Source of the DNA: Pseudomonadota bacterium
GTDB taxonomy: Bacteria; Pseudomonadota; Alphaproteobacteria; Rhizobiales; Hyphomicrobiaceae
Direction: 5' to 3'
Assembly: GCA_023392135.1 (NCBI GenBank)
Contig: JAEVZQ010000526.1
Location: 1 to 6,813, forward strand
Length of the DNA stretch: 6,813 nt
This document shows positions 1-5,571 of this stretch, piece by piece. The translations under genes and the position numbers were made by a program. Each line of letters opens with the position of its first letter. The first letter of the stretch is position 1. Below the pieces are notes generated by a model. It worked only from the letters and a program-made list of their open reading frames with translations. It did not search any database and was not told the DNA's origin.

Positions 1-130
1 GGGCGATCCGATCTTGGCAACCGTATGGCGGCGCATGAATCAACACTCGAACCTTTTTTGGCAAGCAGGCGGTCCGCGTGAGCGCCTCCCGCGCATGGGC
101 CGCCTAGCAATCTCCAGTTGAGGGGGCTTG

Positions 131-787
131 ATGAGTCAGCGCTCGCATCCGACCGACCTCGAGCTGGCAGCTCTCATCTCGAGCAAAATCTGTCATGACG
201 TCATCGGTCCCGTCGGGGCAATCTACAATGGCCTCGAGATCCTGGACGAGGACGATGATGTGGAGGCCCAGTCCTATGCGCTCGAGGTCATCCGCAATGT
301 GACGGAGCAGGCGTCGGCCCGGCTGCAATTCGCCCGGTTCGCGTTCGGCGCGGCCGGCTCGGCCGGTTCCGTAATCGATCTTTCGACCGCTGAGCAAATC
401 TCGCGCGGGTTCATCGGCAGCGGAAAGCACAAGCTGAGCTGGCATTTGCCGCCGGGGCAGATGGTCAAGGACCAAGTCAAGCTCCTCCTCAACATGCTCG
501 CAAGTGCCGTTACGGCTCTGCCGCGCGGCGGCAACATCGATGTCGCGATGGCTGGCACTCTGGCCGAGCCGGCCTTTGCGATCCGCTGCCGTGGGGCGGG
601 TGCCCGCCCGCCGCAACATCTGGCGGAATTCGTCGGTGGTGGTCCTTTGCCGAGGCTCGATGCCATGAGCATTCAGGCTTACTACACTTGGCGTCTTGCG
701 GGCACAGCCGGCATGCTGCTGGACATCCACAAGGAAGATGCGGACATCATCCTGACGGCCCAACCGAAGGTTGCGACGCGCCGCTAG
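131..787 (+). CDS. chpT: Histidine phosphotransferase ChpT
   Basis: ChpT relays phosphate from the hybrid kinase CckA to the response regulator CtrA and to CpdR in the alphaproteobacterial cell-cycle circuit; it is cytoplasmic and works as a dimer. Residues about 8-75 form the helical dimerisation and phosphotransfer hairpin. The signature is KICHDVIGPVGAIYNGLEIL, and His22 is the expected phosphoacceptor followed by Asp23. Residues about 90-215 match the degenerate ATPase-like domain of ChpT, and I see none of the glycine-rich ATP-binding boxes of a true kinase. The length of 218 aa is normal for the family. I chose ATG at 131 because the purine-rich GAGGGGG at 120-126 sits 4 nt before it; an in-frame TTG at 128 would add one residue but lies too close to that site. 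The gene stands alone, with 325 nt before the next gene on the same strand. The identification is confident; the regulatory partners are known from the family and are not in this window. Confidence 0.93.
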   Translation: MSQRSHPTDLELAALISSKICHDVIGPVGAIYNGLEILDEDDDVEAQSYALEVIRNVTEQASARLQFARFAFGAAGSAGSVIDLSTAEQISRGFIGSGKHKLSWHLPPGQMVKDQVKLLLNMLASAVTALPRGGNIDVAMAGTLAEPAFAIRCRGAGARPPQHLAEFVGGGPLPRLDAMSIQAYYTWRLAGTAGMLLDIHKEDADIILTAQPKVATRR

Positions 788-1112
788 CCTTCACAATCTG
801 TATTTAGACAATCTGAATACCATCACAGCACTGATGAACGCCGTTCAATATTAAAAGTTGACTGCGGAACTGATGAGTGCTGTCTTCCCGGCCGCCAGAT
901 CCAACTGAATATCCGTTCTCGACGGATCCAGAATGGGTTCTGGCAATCCGCTTTGGCGGTATCTGAGTTCAGTCAGGCGAATGTGAGCCAATATTTGAGA
1001 AGGCGCACATCGCGGGGGAACGTCCTACGGCCGCTCAGGCCGAACGAAATCCGACAGAGGAGGTCCTTTTCTGCCCCGCCAAGGCAATTGCGAAACTGCG
1101 TATGGAGGTCTC
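788..1112 (+). other. Non-coding gap and probable leader before the first RlpA-family gene
   Basis: This 325-nt stretch holds no gene I can support. Its first 80 bases are more AT-rich than the rest of the window and contain an 8-bp direct repeat, ACAATCTG, at 793-800 and 808-815. A TTGACT at 858-863 resembles a -35 box, but the -10 candidate about 17 nt later (TGTCTT) is poor, so a promoter here is only a suggestion. The middle holds competing hairpins (911-950, listed separately) and a 5-bp hairpin CGGCC/GGCCG at 1028-1042. A purine run GAGGAGG near 1058-1064 has no start codon suitably placed after it. The gene downstream has its own GGAGG at 1104-1108. Confidence 0.5.
911..950 (+). promoter_or_regulatory. 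Competing hairpins in the leader of the first RlpA-family gene
   Basis: CGGAT at 923-927 can pair either with ATCCG upstream at 911-915 (7-nt loop) or with ATCCG downstream at 946-950. The downstream option continues into a perfect CCAGAA/TTCTGG stem (928-933 with 938-943) closed by a TGGG loop, giving 11 pairs with a 2-nt CA bulge at 944-945. The two folds exclude each other. No run of T follows, so it is not a standard terminator. It lies about 160 nt before the start at 1113. The base pairing is visible; a regulatory role is inference. Confidence 0.35.
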
Positions 1113-1829
1113 ATGTATCGGATGCTCACGTTGATCTGGGCGATGGGGATCGTATTGATTGCCTCGCAAGCCCAGGCCGTGGCGCCCATGGGCGAGTATG
1201 GTCCGACCAGGACCACAATGGTTTCTGAAGTGCAGACGAGCAAGTTGGCTCATCTGACTGTCCAAGACAGAAAATCCGTCAGCAGGATGAAGCGGGCCCG
1301 CCGCAAGGCGACCCACAGGCACAGGGTCACGCACTCGCGTGCACACGCCCGGTCTCATGCTGCACGGCGGGCGCGGACGACCAGTCGGCGCGCTTCTCGC
1401 GCTAGGCAGGGCAAGGCGGTGTACGCCTACCGCTCTCGTCGGATTACGGAGGATGGACGCCAGGCCAGCGCCAAGAATGCCAAGCGCAGCCGGCGGGTCG
1501 CCAGCAGCAAGACACGGCGCAAGCACCGGTCTGTTCCGACCGGCACGACGCTGAGCGGGCTTGCCTCGTACTACTGGCAGCCGCAGCGCGTGGCATCGGG
1601 CGGCTGGTTCAATCCAAAGGCGATGACGGCCGCCCACAAGACGCTGCCATTCGGCACCCGCGTCAAGGTCACCAACAAACGAAACGGCCGCTCGGTCGAG
1701 GTGACCATCAACGATCGCGGGCCTTATGTCGGTGGTCGCATCATCGATCTTTCGGACGCGGCCGCAGGCGCGATCGGCATGAAAAGTGCCGGCGTGGTGC
1801 CCGTGAACGTCGAAGTGGTCGGCAGATAA
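1113..1829 (+). CDS. Secreted RlpA-family double-psi beta-barrel protein with arginine-rich linker
   Basis: RlpA-family proteins bind or cleave peptidoglycan glycan strands in the periplasm, often at the septum. The 238-aa product has three parts. Residues 1-22 are a signal peptide with a probable cut after AQA (Ala22); there is no lipobox cysteine. Residues about 60-139 are a highly basic linker, with about 31 Lys/Arg, 6 His and only 2 acidic residues in 80 positions. Residues about 147-238 are the double-psi barrel, with GLASYY, TAAHKTLPFGT and NDRGPY motifs and an IIDLSDAAA helix. His175 and Asp201 match active-site positions of characterised RlpA, but the usual Glu in the A-S-G-E motif is Gly164 (ASGGWF), so lytic activity is uncertain. 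There is no SPOR domain. The start at 1113 follows GGAGG (1104-1108) by 4 nt. A second, different RlpA-family gene follows 105 nt later on the same strand. The family call is firm; the enzymatic role is not. Confidence 0.88.
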   Translation: MYRMLTLIWAMGIVLIASQAQAVAPMGEYGPTRTTMVSEVQTSKLAHLTVQDRKSVSRMKRARRKATHRHRVTHSRAHARSHAARRARTTSRRASRARQGKAVYAYRSRRITEDGRQASAKNAKRSRRVASSKTRRKHRSVPTGTTLSGLASYYWQPQRVASGGWFNPKAMTAAHKTLPFGTRVKVTNKRNGRSVEVTINDRGPYVGGRIIDLSDAAAGAIGMKSAGVVPVNVEVVGR

Positions 1830-1850
1830 TGCCGCCCGCTCGGAGCGAAA

Positions 1851-1876
1851 GGGAGCGGCATGGGATTGTCGCTCCC
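1851..1876 (+). terminator. Possible terminator hairpin after the first RlpA-family gene
   Basis: GGGAGCG at 1851-1857 pairs perfectly with CGCTCCC at 1870-1876, and three further pairs (one of them G-U) close the stem to a 6-nt loop. It begins 21 nt after the stop codon at 1827-1829. Only CCCCTT follows rather than a clear T run, so it is at best a weak intrinsic terminator, and it could instead be a stabilising 3' structure. Confidence 0.45.
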
Positions 1877-1934
1877 CCTTCGAACTGTTGACGTAAGCTA
1901 ATTCCTGCCCGAATCGCCCATCACCTGAGAGATC

Positions 1935-2441
1935 ATGATCAGAGCAAGGCGCCAGATGAGATCGGCTCCGCTTGCCGCTTCTGCAGTCCTGATGCTGCTA
2001 GCGGGCACTGGGCACGGGCTCGCAGATGGAGCATCGCAGGCGCAGCCCGGCGGCTGGCAGACGATCGTGCAGCGGGCGGAAACGTCATCTGTTGCGCCCA
2101 CTGCCAGGTCGACAGCAAAGGCGCCATTGCAGACCGGGTCTATCCGCAAGCACCGCATGAAGGGTGTCGCCTCCTATTACAGGCATGGCGAGAAGACCGC
2201 TTCTGGTGAGCCGTTCGACAAGAGAGCCTTGACGGCCGCTCATCCGACACTGCCGTTCAATTCGCTTGTGCGTGTAACCGATAGCGCGAGCGGCAACAGT
2301 GTCGTGGTGCGCATCTATGACCGTGGCCCGTTTGTCCCCGGGCGCGTCATCGACCTGTCCGAAGCGGCCGCAGAAGCGATCGGCATGACGGGACGCGGCT
2401 TGACCTCCGTCAGCCTCGAAGTTCTGGCCGGTTCGGATTAG
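1935..2441 (+). CDS. rlpA: Septal ring lytic transglycosylase RlpA family protein (compact)
   Basis: This is a second secreted RlpA-family protein, 168 aa. Residues 1-30 form a signal peptide with a very basic n-region (MIRARRQMR) and a likely cut after Ala30; there is no lipobox cysteine. Residues 31-75 are a low-complexity linker, and residues about 76-168 are the double-psi beta-barrel: GVASYYRHG, KTASGEPFD, LTAAHPTLPF, YDRGPF and a VIDLSEAAAEAIGM helix. Glu92, His103 and Asp129 occupy the positions of the active-site residues known from Pseudomonas RlpA, so a lytic transglycosylase activity on peptide-free glycan is plausible. It lacks the C-terminal SPOR domain of the E. coli and Pseudomonas proteins, so septal targeting must come from elsewhere. 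ATG at 1935 has a GAGAG only 3 nt upstream; ATG at 1956, preceded by AAGG at 6 nt, would give a shorter signal peptide and is a real alternative. The barrel resembles that of the gene before it, but the linkers are unrelated, which suggests an old duplication. Confidence 0.87.
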   Translation: MIRARRQMRSAPLAASAVLMLLAGTGHGLADGASQAQPGGWQTIVQRAETSSVAPTARSTAKAPLQTGSIRKHRMKGVASYYRHGEKTASGEPFDKRALTAAHPTLPFNSLVRVTDSASGNSVVVRIYDRGPFVPGRVIDLSEAAAEAIGMTGRGLTSVSLEVLAGSD

Positions 2442-2524
2442 CCAAATCGGGCGGGCGTTGCCAAGCAGAGCCTGAGTGTGCCAGCCTGCCCCCGAATCCA
2501 CTCCTTCGATAGTGCACCAAGCCG

Positions 2525-3256
2525 ATGCTGTGGCTGCTGATTCTTCCTCTCGGGATCGCTGCCGGCACGCTCGGCGGCGTGGTCGGCTTCGGCTCGTCCG
2601 TGCTGATCATGCCGGCGCTCGTCGCCGCCTATGGACCCAAGGAGGCGGTGCCGATAATGGCGCTCGCCGCCCTGATGGCGAATGCTTCGCGCGTCGCAGT
2701 CTGGTGGCGCGAGGTCGACTGGCGGCTCAACGCAGCCTATTGCGCGACGGCAGTCCCCGGGGCAGCGCTGGGTGCGCGCGCGCTTATCGGTCTCGATGCA
2801 CGGTTTCTCGAGGGGATGCTCGGCCTTTTTCTCATTGCCATGATCCCCGGGCGGCGCTGGCTTGCCGCACGCGGAATCAGCATCGGGCTTGGGGGGATGG
2901 CAGTTCTCGGCGCCTTTATCGGCTTCCTGAGCGGGTTGGTTGCCACGACCGGGCCAATCAACACACCCTTCTTCCTCGCCTACGGCCTGGTGAAGGGCGC
3001 GTACATCTCGACGGAGGCGGTCGGCTCGGCAGCGATATCCATGACCAAGTCCATCGTGTTCCAGCGGTTCGGCGTCTTGCCGGTGGAAACCATGGCCCGC
3101 GGGCTGGCGGTCGGCTCCACGCTGATGCTGGGATCATGGCTGGCAAAGCGCATCGTACTCAGGTTCGACGCGGCCCAGTTTCGCTTGCTGCTCGAGGTGA
3201 TGATGATGCTGGCCGGCGTTGCGCTCATCTGGGGAGCATTGGTTTCCTACGCTTGA
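2525..3256 (+). CDS. Sulfite exporter TauE/SafE family membrane transporter
   Basis: The 243-aa product is an inner-membrane protein of the TauE/SafE family, whose members are proposed to export sulfite, sulfoacetate or other small organosulfur anions. The substrate here cannot be told from sequence. It shows the family's two-fold internal layout. The N-terminal half opens with GTLGGVVGFGSSVLIMPAL (residues 14-32) and the C-terminal half repeats the pattern with a GAFIGFLSGLVATTGPINTPFF stretch (residues 129-150). About seven to eight hydrophobic segments cover most of the length, and short basic loops such as PGRRW (108-112) separate them. The length is typical. An in-frame TAG at 2510-2512 leaves ATG 2525 as the first usable start, although the Shine-Dalgarno match ahead of it is poor. 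It begins 83 nt after the second RlpA-family gene, so it may share that transcript. There is no sulfur-metabolism gene nearby to suggest a substrate. Confidence 0.88.
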   Translation: MLWLLILPLGIAAGTLGGVVGFGSSVLIMPALVAAYGPKEAVPIMALAALMANASRVAVWWREVDWRLNAAYCATAVPGAALGARALIGLDARFLEGMLGLFLIAMIPGRRWLAARGISIGLGGMAVLGAFIGFLSGLVATTGPINTPFFLAYGLVKGAYISTEAVGSAAISMTKSIVFQRFGVLPVETMARGLAVGSTLMLGSWLAKRIVLRFDAAQFRLLLEVMMMLAGVALIWGALVSYA

Positions 3257-3283
3257 TGTGGGCAACCGCGAACCACCACTTGT

Positions 3284-3332
3284 ATCGAGAAATTCGCTCG
3301 CCCCCTCAGCCAAGTATGGCGAATTTCTCGAT
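3284..3332. repeat. Perfect 14-bp inverted repeat between transporter and XRE regulator genes
   Basis: ATCGAGAAATTCGC at 3284-3297 is repeated as its exact reverse complement at 3319-3332, separated by 21 nt. It starts 27 nt after the transporter stop and ends 81 nt before the regulator start. As RNA it would form a strong hairpin, but no T run follows the right arm, so a simple terminator is not obvious. Each arm contains GAAATTC, itself a short palindrome, as expected for an operator half-site. The same core, with a 4-nt insertion, recurs at 4175-4190 in front of the dehydrogenase gene. Operator for the adjacent XRE protein and transcript end for the transporter are both possible, and not exclusive. 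Confidence 0.7.
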
Positions 3333-3351
3333 CATCACACTAGTTTCAGGT

Positions 3352-3378
3352 TTGGTTCATTTGGAAACTGCCGATAAT
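3352..3378 (+). promoter_or_regulatory. Candidate promoter for the XRE regulator gene
   Basis: TTGGTT at 3352-3357 and GATAAT at 3373-3378 resemble the -35 and -10 boxes of a housekeeping promoter; the 15-nt spacer is shorter than ideal. Transcription would start near 3385, about 29 nt before ATG 3414. The candidate sits inside a second, weaker inverted repeat AGTTTC/GAAACT (3342-3347 and 3364-3369), where a bound regulator would block polymerase. Three copies of TTTGG occur at 3351, 3360 and 3378. This rests on sequence resemblance alone. Confidence 0.35.
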
Positions 3379-3413
3379 TTGGTGCAAGTTCCAGCATCGG
3401 AGCGCGCGGCACC

Positions 3414-4169
3414 ATGGCATCCCCTGAGCACAATCCGGCTCTCGCCCGCATTCGTACGGCCATGATCGAGAAGAAGATCACCCAGGCCGAGCTCGCGGAT
3501 GCCTCTGATTGCCATCAGAAGACGATCCAGAACCTGATGAACGGCCGAACCGTGCGGGATCAGACCCTGTTCGACGTCTGCATGGTGCTGGGCCTCGACT
3601 TCGATGAGGTCAAGAGCCTGTTCCGCGGGCAGCCATTGCGGGATGAGCCCGGCCAGCCGGGTCTCAATGGCGAGGTCGCGCCCGTTTACATGGGGGCCTA
3701 TACGCGCGCTGCGGTGGAGGACTACATCGGCAGCTATCTCACGCTGCGGCCGGGCTTTGGCGGCGGAGGCACGATCGTGGCCTACCGCACGGATATTGTC
3801 TGGGATCCCGAGTGGCCGAGCCTGCTGTTTCAGGAACGCGACAGACCCGATGCGCCCTACTCCCACCGCGGCCGCCTCTATGTCCCGCCGGCGTCGATGT
3901 TCATTCACTTGGTCTCGCTCACCAAAGGTGCGATACGGATGATCGTCGTCTCGCAGCTCGATCGGGTCGGACAGATGCGGGGGATCATCACGACGCTCAA
4001 TAAGCAGCGGGCGATGCTCGTTCCTGTCAGCACTCCCATTGTCTATCGCAAATCCGAGGGTGGGCTGCCCCTCGGCGAGTTCAGCCCAGGCGAGGCGGGC
4101 TATGCCGACTACCGGCAGATTCTGGACGAGACCGTCCGCGAAGGTTATGCCCGTCTGGTCACGATTTGA
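3414..4169 (+). CDS. XRE-family transcriptional regulator with uncharacterised C-terminal domain
   Basis: The 251-aa product is a probable DNA-binding regulator. Residues about 10-68 form a Cro/C1-type helix-turn-helix: ITQAELADAS is helix 2 and HQKTIQNLMNG (34-44) the recognition helix, followed by the usual LFDVCMVLGL helix. Residues about 85-215 are a separate alpha/beta domain I cannot assign. Notable stretches are YMGAYTRAAVEDYIGSYLTL (92-111), IVAYRTDIVW (121-130), SHRGRLYVPP (150-159) and a MRGIITTLN segment (188-196). It is presumably a ligand-sensing or oligomerisation domain. ATG 3414 is the only reasonable start because an in-frame TAA lies at 3375-3377 with no other start between; a GGAG 11 nt upstream is a weak ribosome site. 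The dehydrogenase gene starts 46 nt after the stop, so the two are probably co-transcribed or co-regulated. The inverted repeats ahead of it suggest autoregulation. The HTH call is firm; the effector is unknown. Confidence 0.85.
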   Translation: MASPEHNPALARIRTAMIEKKITQAELADASDCHQKTIQNLMNGRTVRDQTLFDVCMVLGLDFDEVKSLFRGQPLRDEPGQPGLNGEVAPVYMGAYTRAAVEDYIGSYLTLRPGFGGGGTIVAYRTDIVWDPEWPSLLFQERDRPDAPYSHRGRLYVPPASMFIHLVSLTKGAIRMIVVSQLDRVGQMRGIITTLNKQRAMLVPVSTPIVYRKSEGGLPLGEFSPGEAGYADYRQILDETVREGYARLVTI

Positions 4170-4170
4170 A

Positions 4171-4192
4171 ATGGCGAGAAAATAATTCGCCA
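4171..4192. promoter_or_regulatory. Operator-like palindrome before the dehydrogenase gene
   Basis: TGGCGA at 4172-4177 and TCGCCA at 4187-4192 form an inverted repeat around an AT-rich centre. The inner sequence 4175-4190 reads CGAGAA, then AATA, then ATTCGC, which is the arm of the repeat at 3286-3297 opened by four bases. It fills half of the 46-nt gap between the regulator and the dehydrogenase. The resemblance suggests a common binding protein, most simply the XRE regulator between the two sites. A small attenuating hairpin is the alternative. Confidence 0.45.
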
Positions 4193-4215
4193 CGCCACAT
4201 CGGGAGGAATGCACC

Positions 4216-5370
4216 GTGACGAGTGAGAAGATCCGCGTCGCAACCTTCGACGGCCCCGGAGCCGATCCGGTCATCCGCGAGGTACCCTGGCCAAAGGTGC
4301 CACCGCAGGCTGCTTTGATCCAGATCGGGGCCTGCGGGGTCTGCGGCACGGACCAGCACATCCTCAAAGGCCACTGGCCGAAGCCGCTGCCATGGCCATT
4401 CACTTTGGGTCACGAGCTCGCCGGCGTCGTCGTCGAGATCGGCTCTGAGCTGAAGACCGATTTCATGGGCAAGCCCATCGGTGTCGGCTCGAAGCTGATG
4501 CTCCCGCCGCTGATGCCGTGCGGCCACTGCGACTGGCGCCTGCACTACCCGGAACAAGCCAACAAGTGCCTGACGCCGGTCTACTATGGCCGCTATCTGG
4601 GCTTCGAAAAGCCGCCGCATCTTTGGGGAGGCTGGGCCGAGTACGTCTATGTCGACCTCGGTGAGCTGCCCGGAACCAAGATCTACAAGCTGCCCGACGA
4701 CATGAGCCTCCTGCTCGGCACACTCTCCGAGCCATTGACCTCATGCATTCGTGCATTCAACCGCGCTGTGAAAGCAGGTGGATTCAAGTGGAACGATACG
4801 GTTGTGATCCAGGGTACCGGCCCGATCGGCATCCTCGCCATTGCGGCCGCACAGGAGATGGGAGCGGGTCGCGTCATCGCGGTCGGTGCGCCGGAAGAGC
4901 CACGATTGAAGCTTGCCCGCGAGTTCGGCGCCGAGGCGACGGTCAACATCGAGGAAGTGACGTCGCCTGAGGAGCGGATCAGGCGTGTGCGAGACATCGT
5001 TGGCGGTTATGGTGCCGATCTCGTGATGGACTGCTCCGGCCACCCCACAGCCGGGCCCGAAGGCATAGAGTTCCTTCGCGATGGCGGCACTTACGTCGAG
5101 ATGGGTCAGTTCACGGATGCTGGTAGCATCATGACGAGCTGGCATCGCATCTGCACCAAGGACATCAATCTTCTGGGCTCCTGGGCATTCACCGCCAACG
5201 ACCTGCCCCTCGGCGTCGATATGCTCTACAAGGCGCGTGACACGTATCCCTGGCGGAAAATGCAGACGCTGTTTCCGTTCACGGAAGAAGGCGTGAAGGA
5301 TGCAGTCGCGCAGGCGATGGCTATGAAGACCGTCAAGTCGACGATCGTTCCGTTCCGACAGCTTCTCTGA
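4216..5370 (+). CDS. Zinc-dependent MDR alcohol dehydrogenase-like protein
   Basis: The 384-aa product belongs to the medium-chain dehydrogenase/reductase superfamily, which oxidises alcohols or polyols (or reduces carbonyls) with NAD(P); the substrate is unknown. The catalytic zinc residues are visible: Cys43 in GVCGTD, His66-Glu67 in GHE, and Glu172 in SEPL. The nucleotide-binding fold has GTGPIG at 200-205. The acidic residue that usually ends the second strand is absent (AVGAP, 222-226), which is compatible with NADP or relaxed cofactor use. The structural-zinc lobe is incomplete: Cys102, Cys105 and Cys118 remain, but the third Cys is Arg108. The length is slightly above the usual 340-370 aa, with a longer lobe around residues 105-140. 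The start is GTG at 4216, supported by GGAGG at 4203-4207, 8 nt upstream; no ATG fits. It lies 46 nt after the XRE gene with a palindrome between them. The family is certain; the specific reaction is not. Confidence 0.9.
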   Translation: MTSEKIRVATFDGPGADPVIREVPWPKVPPQAALIQIGACGVCGTDQHILKGHWPKPLPWPFTLGHELAGVVVEIGSELKTDFMGKPIGVGSKLMLPPLMPCGHCDWRLHYPEQANKCLTPVYYGRYLGFEKPPHLWGGWAEYVYVDLGELPGTKIYKLPDDMSLLLGTLSEPLTSCIRAFNRAVKAGGFKWNDTVVIQGTGPIGILAIAAAQEMGAGRVIAVGAPEEPRLKLAREFGAEATVNIEEVTSPEERIRRVRDIVGGYGADLVMDCSGHPTAGPEGIEFLRDGGTYVEMGQFTDAGSIMTSWHRICTKDINLLGSWAFTANDLPLGVDMLYKARDTYPWRKMQTLFPFTEEGVKDAVAQAMAMKTVKSTIVPFRQLL

Positions 5371-5416
5371 ACGGCAGCCTCATTCTGAACCACAGATTGT
5401 AAAGTCGTTTGTGCCA

Positions 5417-5435
5417 CGCGTGTTGCGCACACGCG
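5417..5435 (+). terminator. GC-rich hairpin downstream of the dehydrogenase gene
   Basis: CGCGTGT at 5417-5423 pairs with ACACGCG at 5429-5435 around a TGCGC loop, 46 nt after the dehydrogenase stop. An AATTTACTTT stretch starts 5 nt later (5440-5449), which is not a proper T tract. It may end the dehydrogenase transcript, though termination could equally be Rho-dependent. Confidence 0.35.
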
Positions 5436-5441
5436 CACGAA

Positions 5442-5456
5442 TTTACTTTCCATTAA
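5442..5456 (+). promoter_or_regulatory. CtrA-box-like sequence upstream of the amidase gene
   Basis: TTTA, seven bases, then TTAA matches the alphaproteobacterial CtrA consensus TTAA-N7-TTAA with one mismatch. It lies 116 nt before the amidase start, in the AT-rich part of the gap. Such near-matches occur by chance, so this is a candidate only; its appeal is that cell-separation amidases are sensible cell-cycle targets. Confidence 0.25.
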
Positions 5457-5571
5457 GGTTTCCGCTTTCATAACATCACCTCTGAGGGACCAGCAAAAAG
5501 CCACTATTCGGCTGCATCTCAAGCCTGTCTCTCAAGTGTTCAGTGGTGTGCGTTTGTGGAGTTCGAGTGCG

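Noticed and set aside
1..127. Possible C-terminal ends of an upstream gene in two + frames (stops at 79-81 and at 119-121)
   Set aside because: Neither 26- to 40-residue tail resembles a protein I know, and a random stretch of this GC content easily stays open this long.
37..137. GANTC (CcrM methylation) sites near the chpT start, at 37-41 and 133-137
   Set aside because: GANTC is expected about once per 256 bases; two here are not an enrichment, and other copies are scattered through the window.
104..763. Long minus-strand frame opposite chpT (219 codons)
   Set aside because: It is the antisense shadow of chpT, with arginine-rich composition typical of GC-rich antisense frames and no domain.
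953..1228. A 91-codon + strand reading frame starting with TTG before the first RlpA-family gene
   Set aside because: It has no recognisable domain and no good ribosome site, and it runs 116 nt into the well-supported RlpA-family gene in another frame.
2476..3465. A 329-codon + strand frame overlapping the transporter and regulator genes
   Set aside because: Its translation is low-complexity and Arg/Ala/Gly-rich, while the overlapping frame encodes a complete TauE/SafE protein.
3357..4403. Minus-strand frame of 348 codons opposite the XRE and dehydrogenase genes
   Set aside because: It spans two clear + strand genes and the gap between them and shows no motif; the opposing genes have unmistakable domains.
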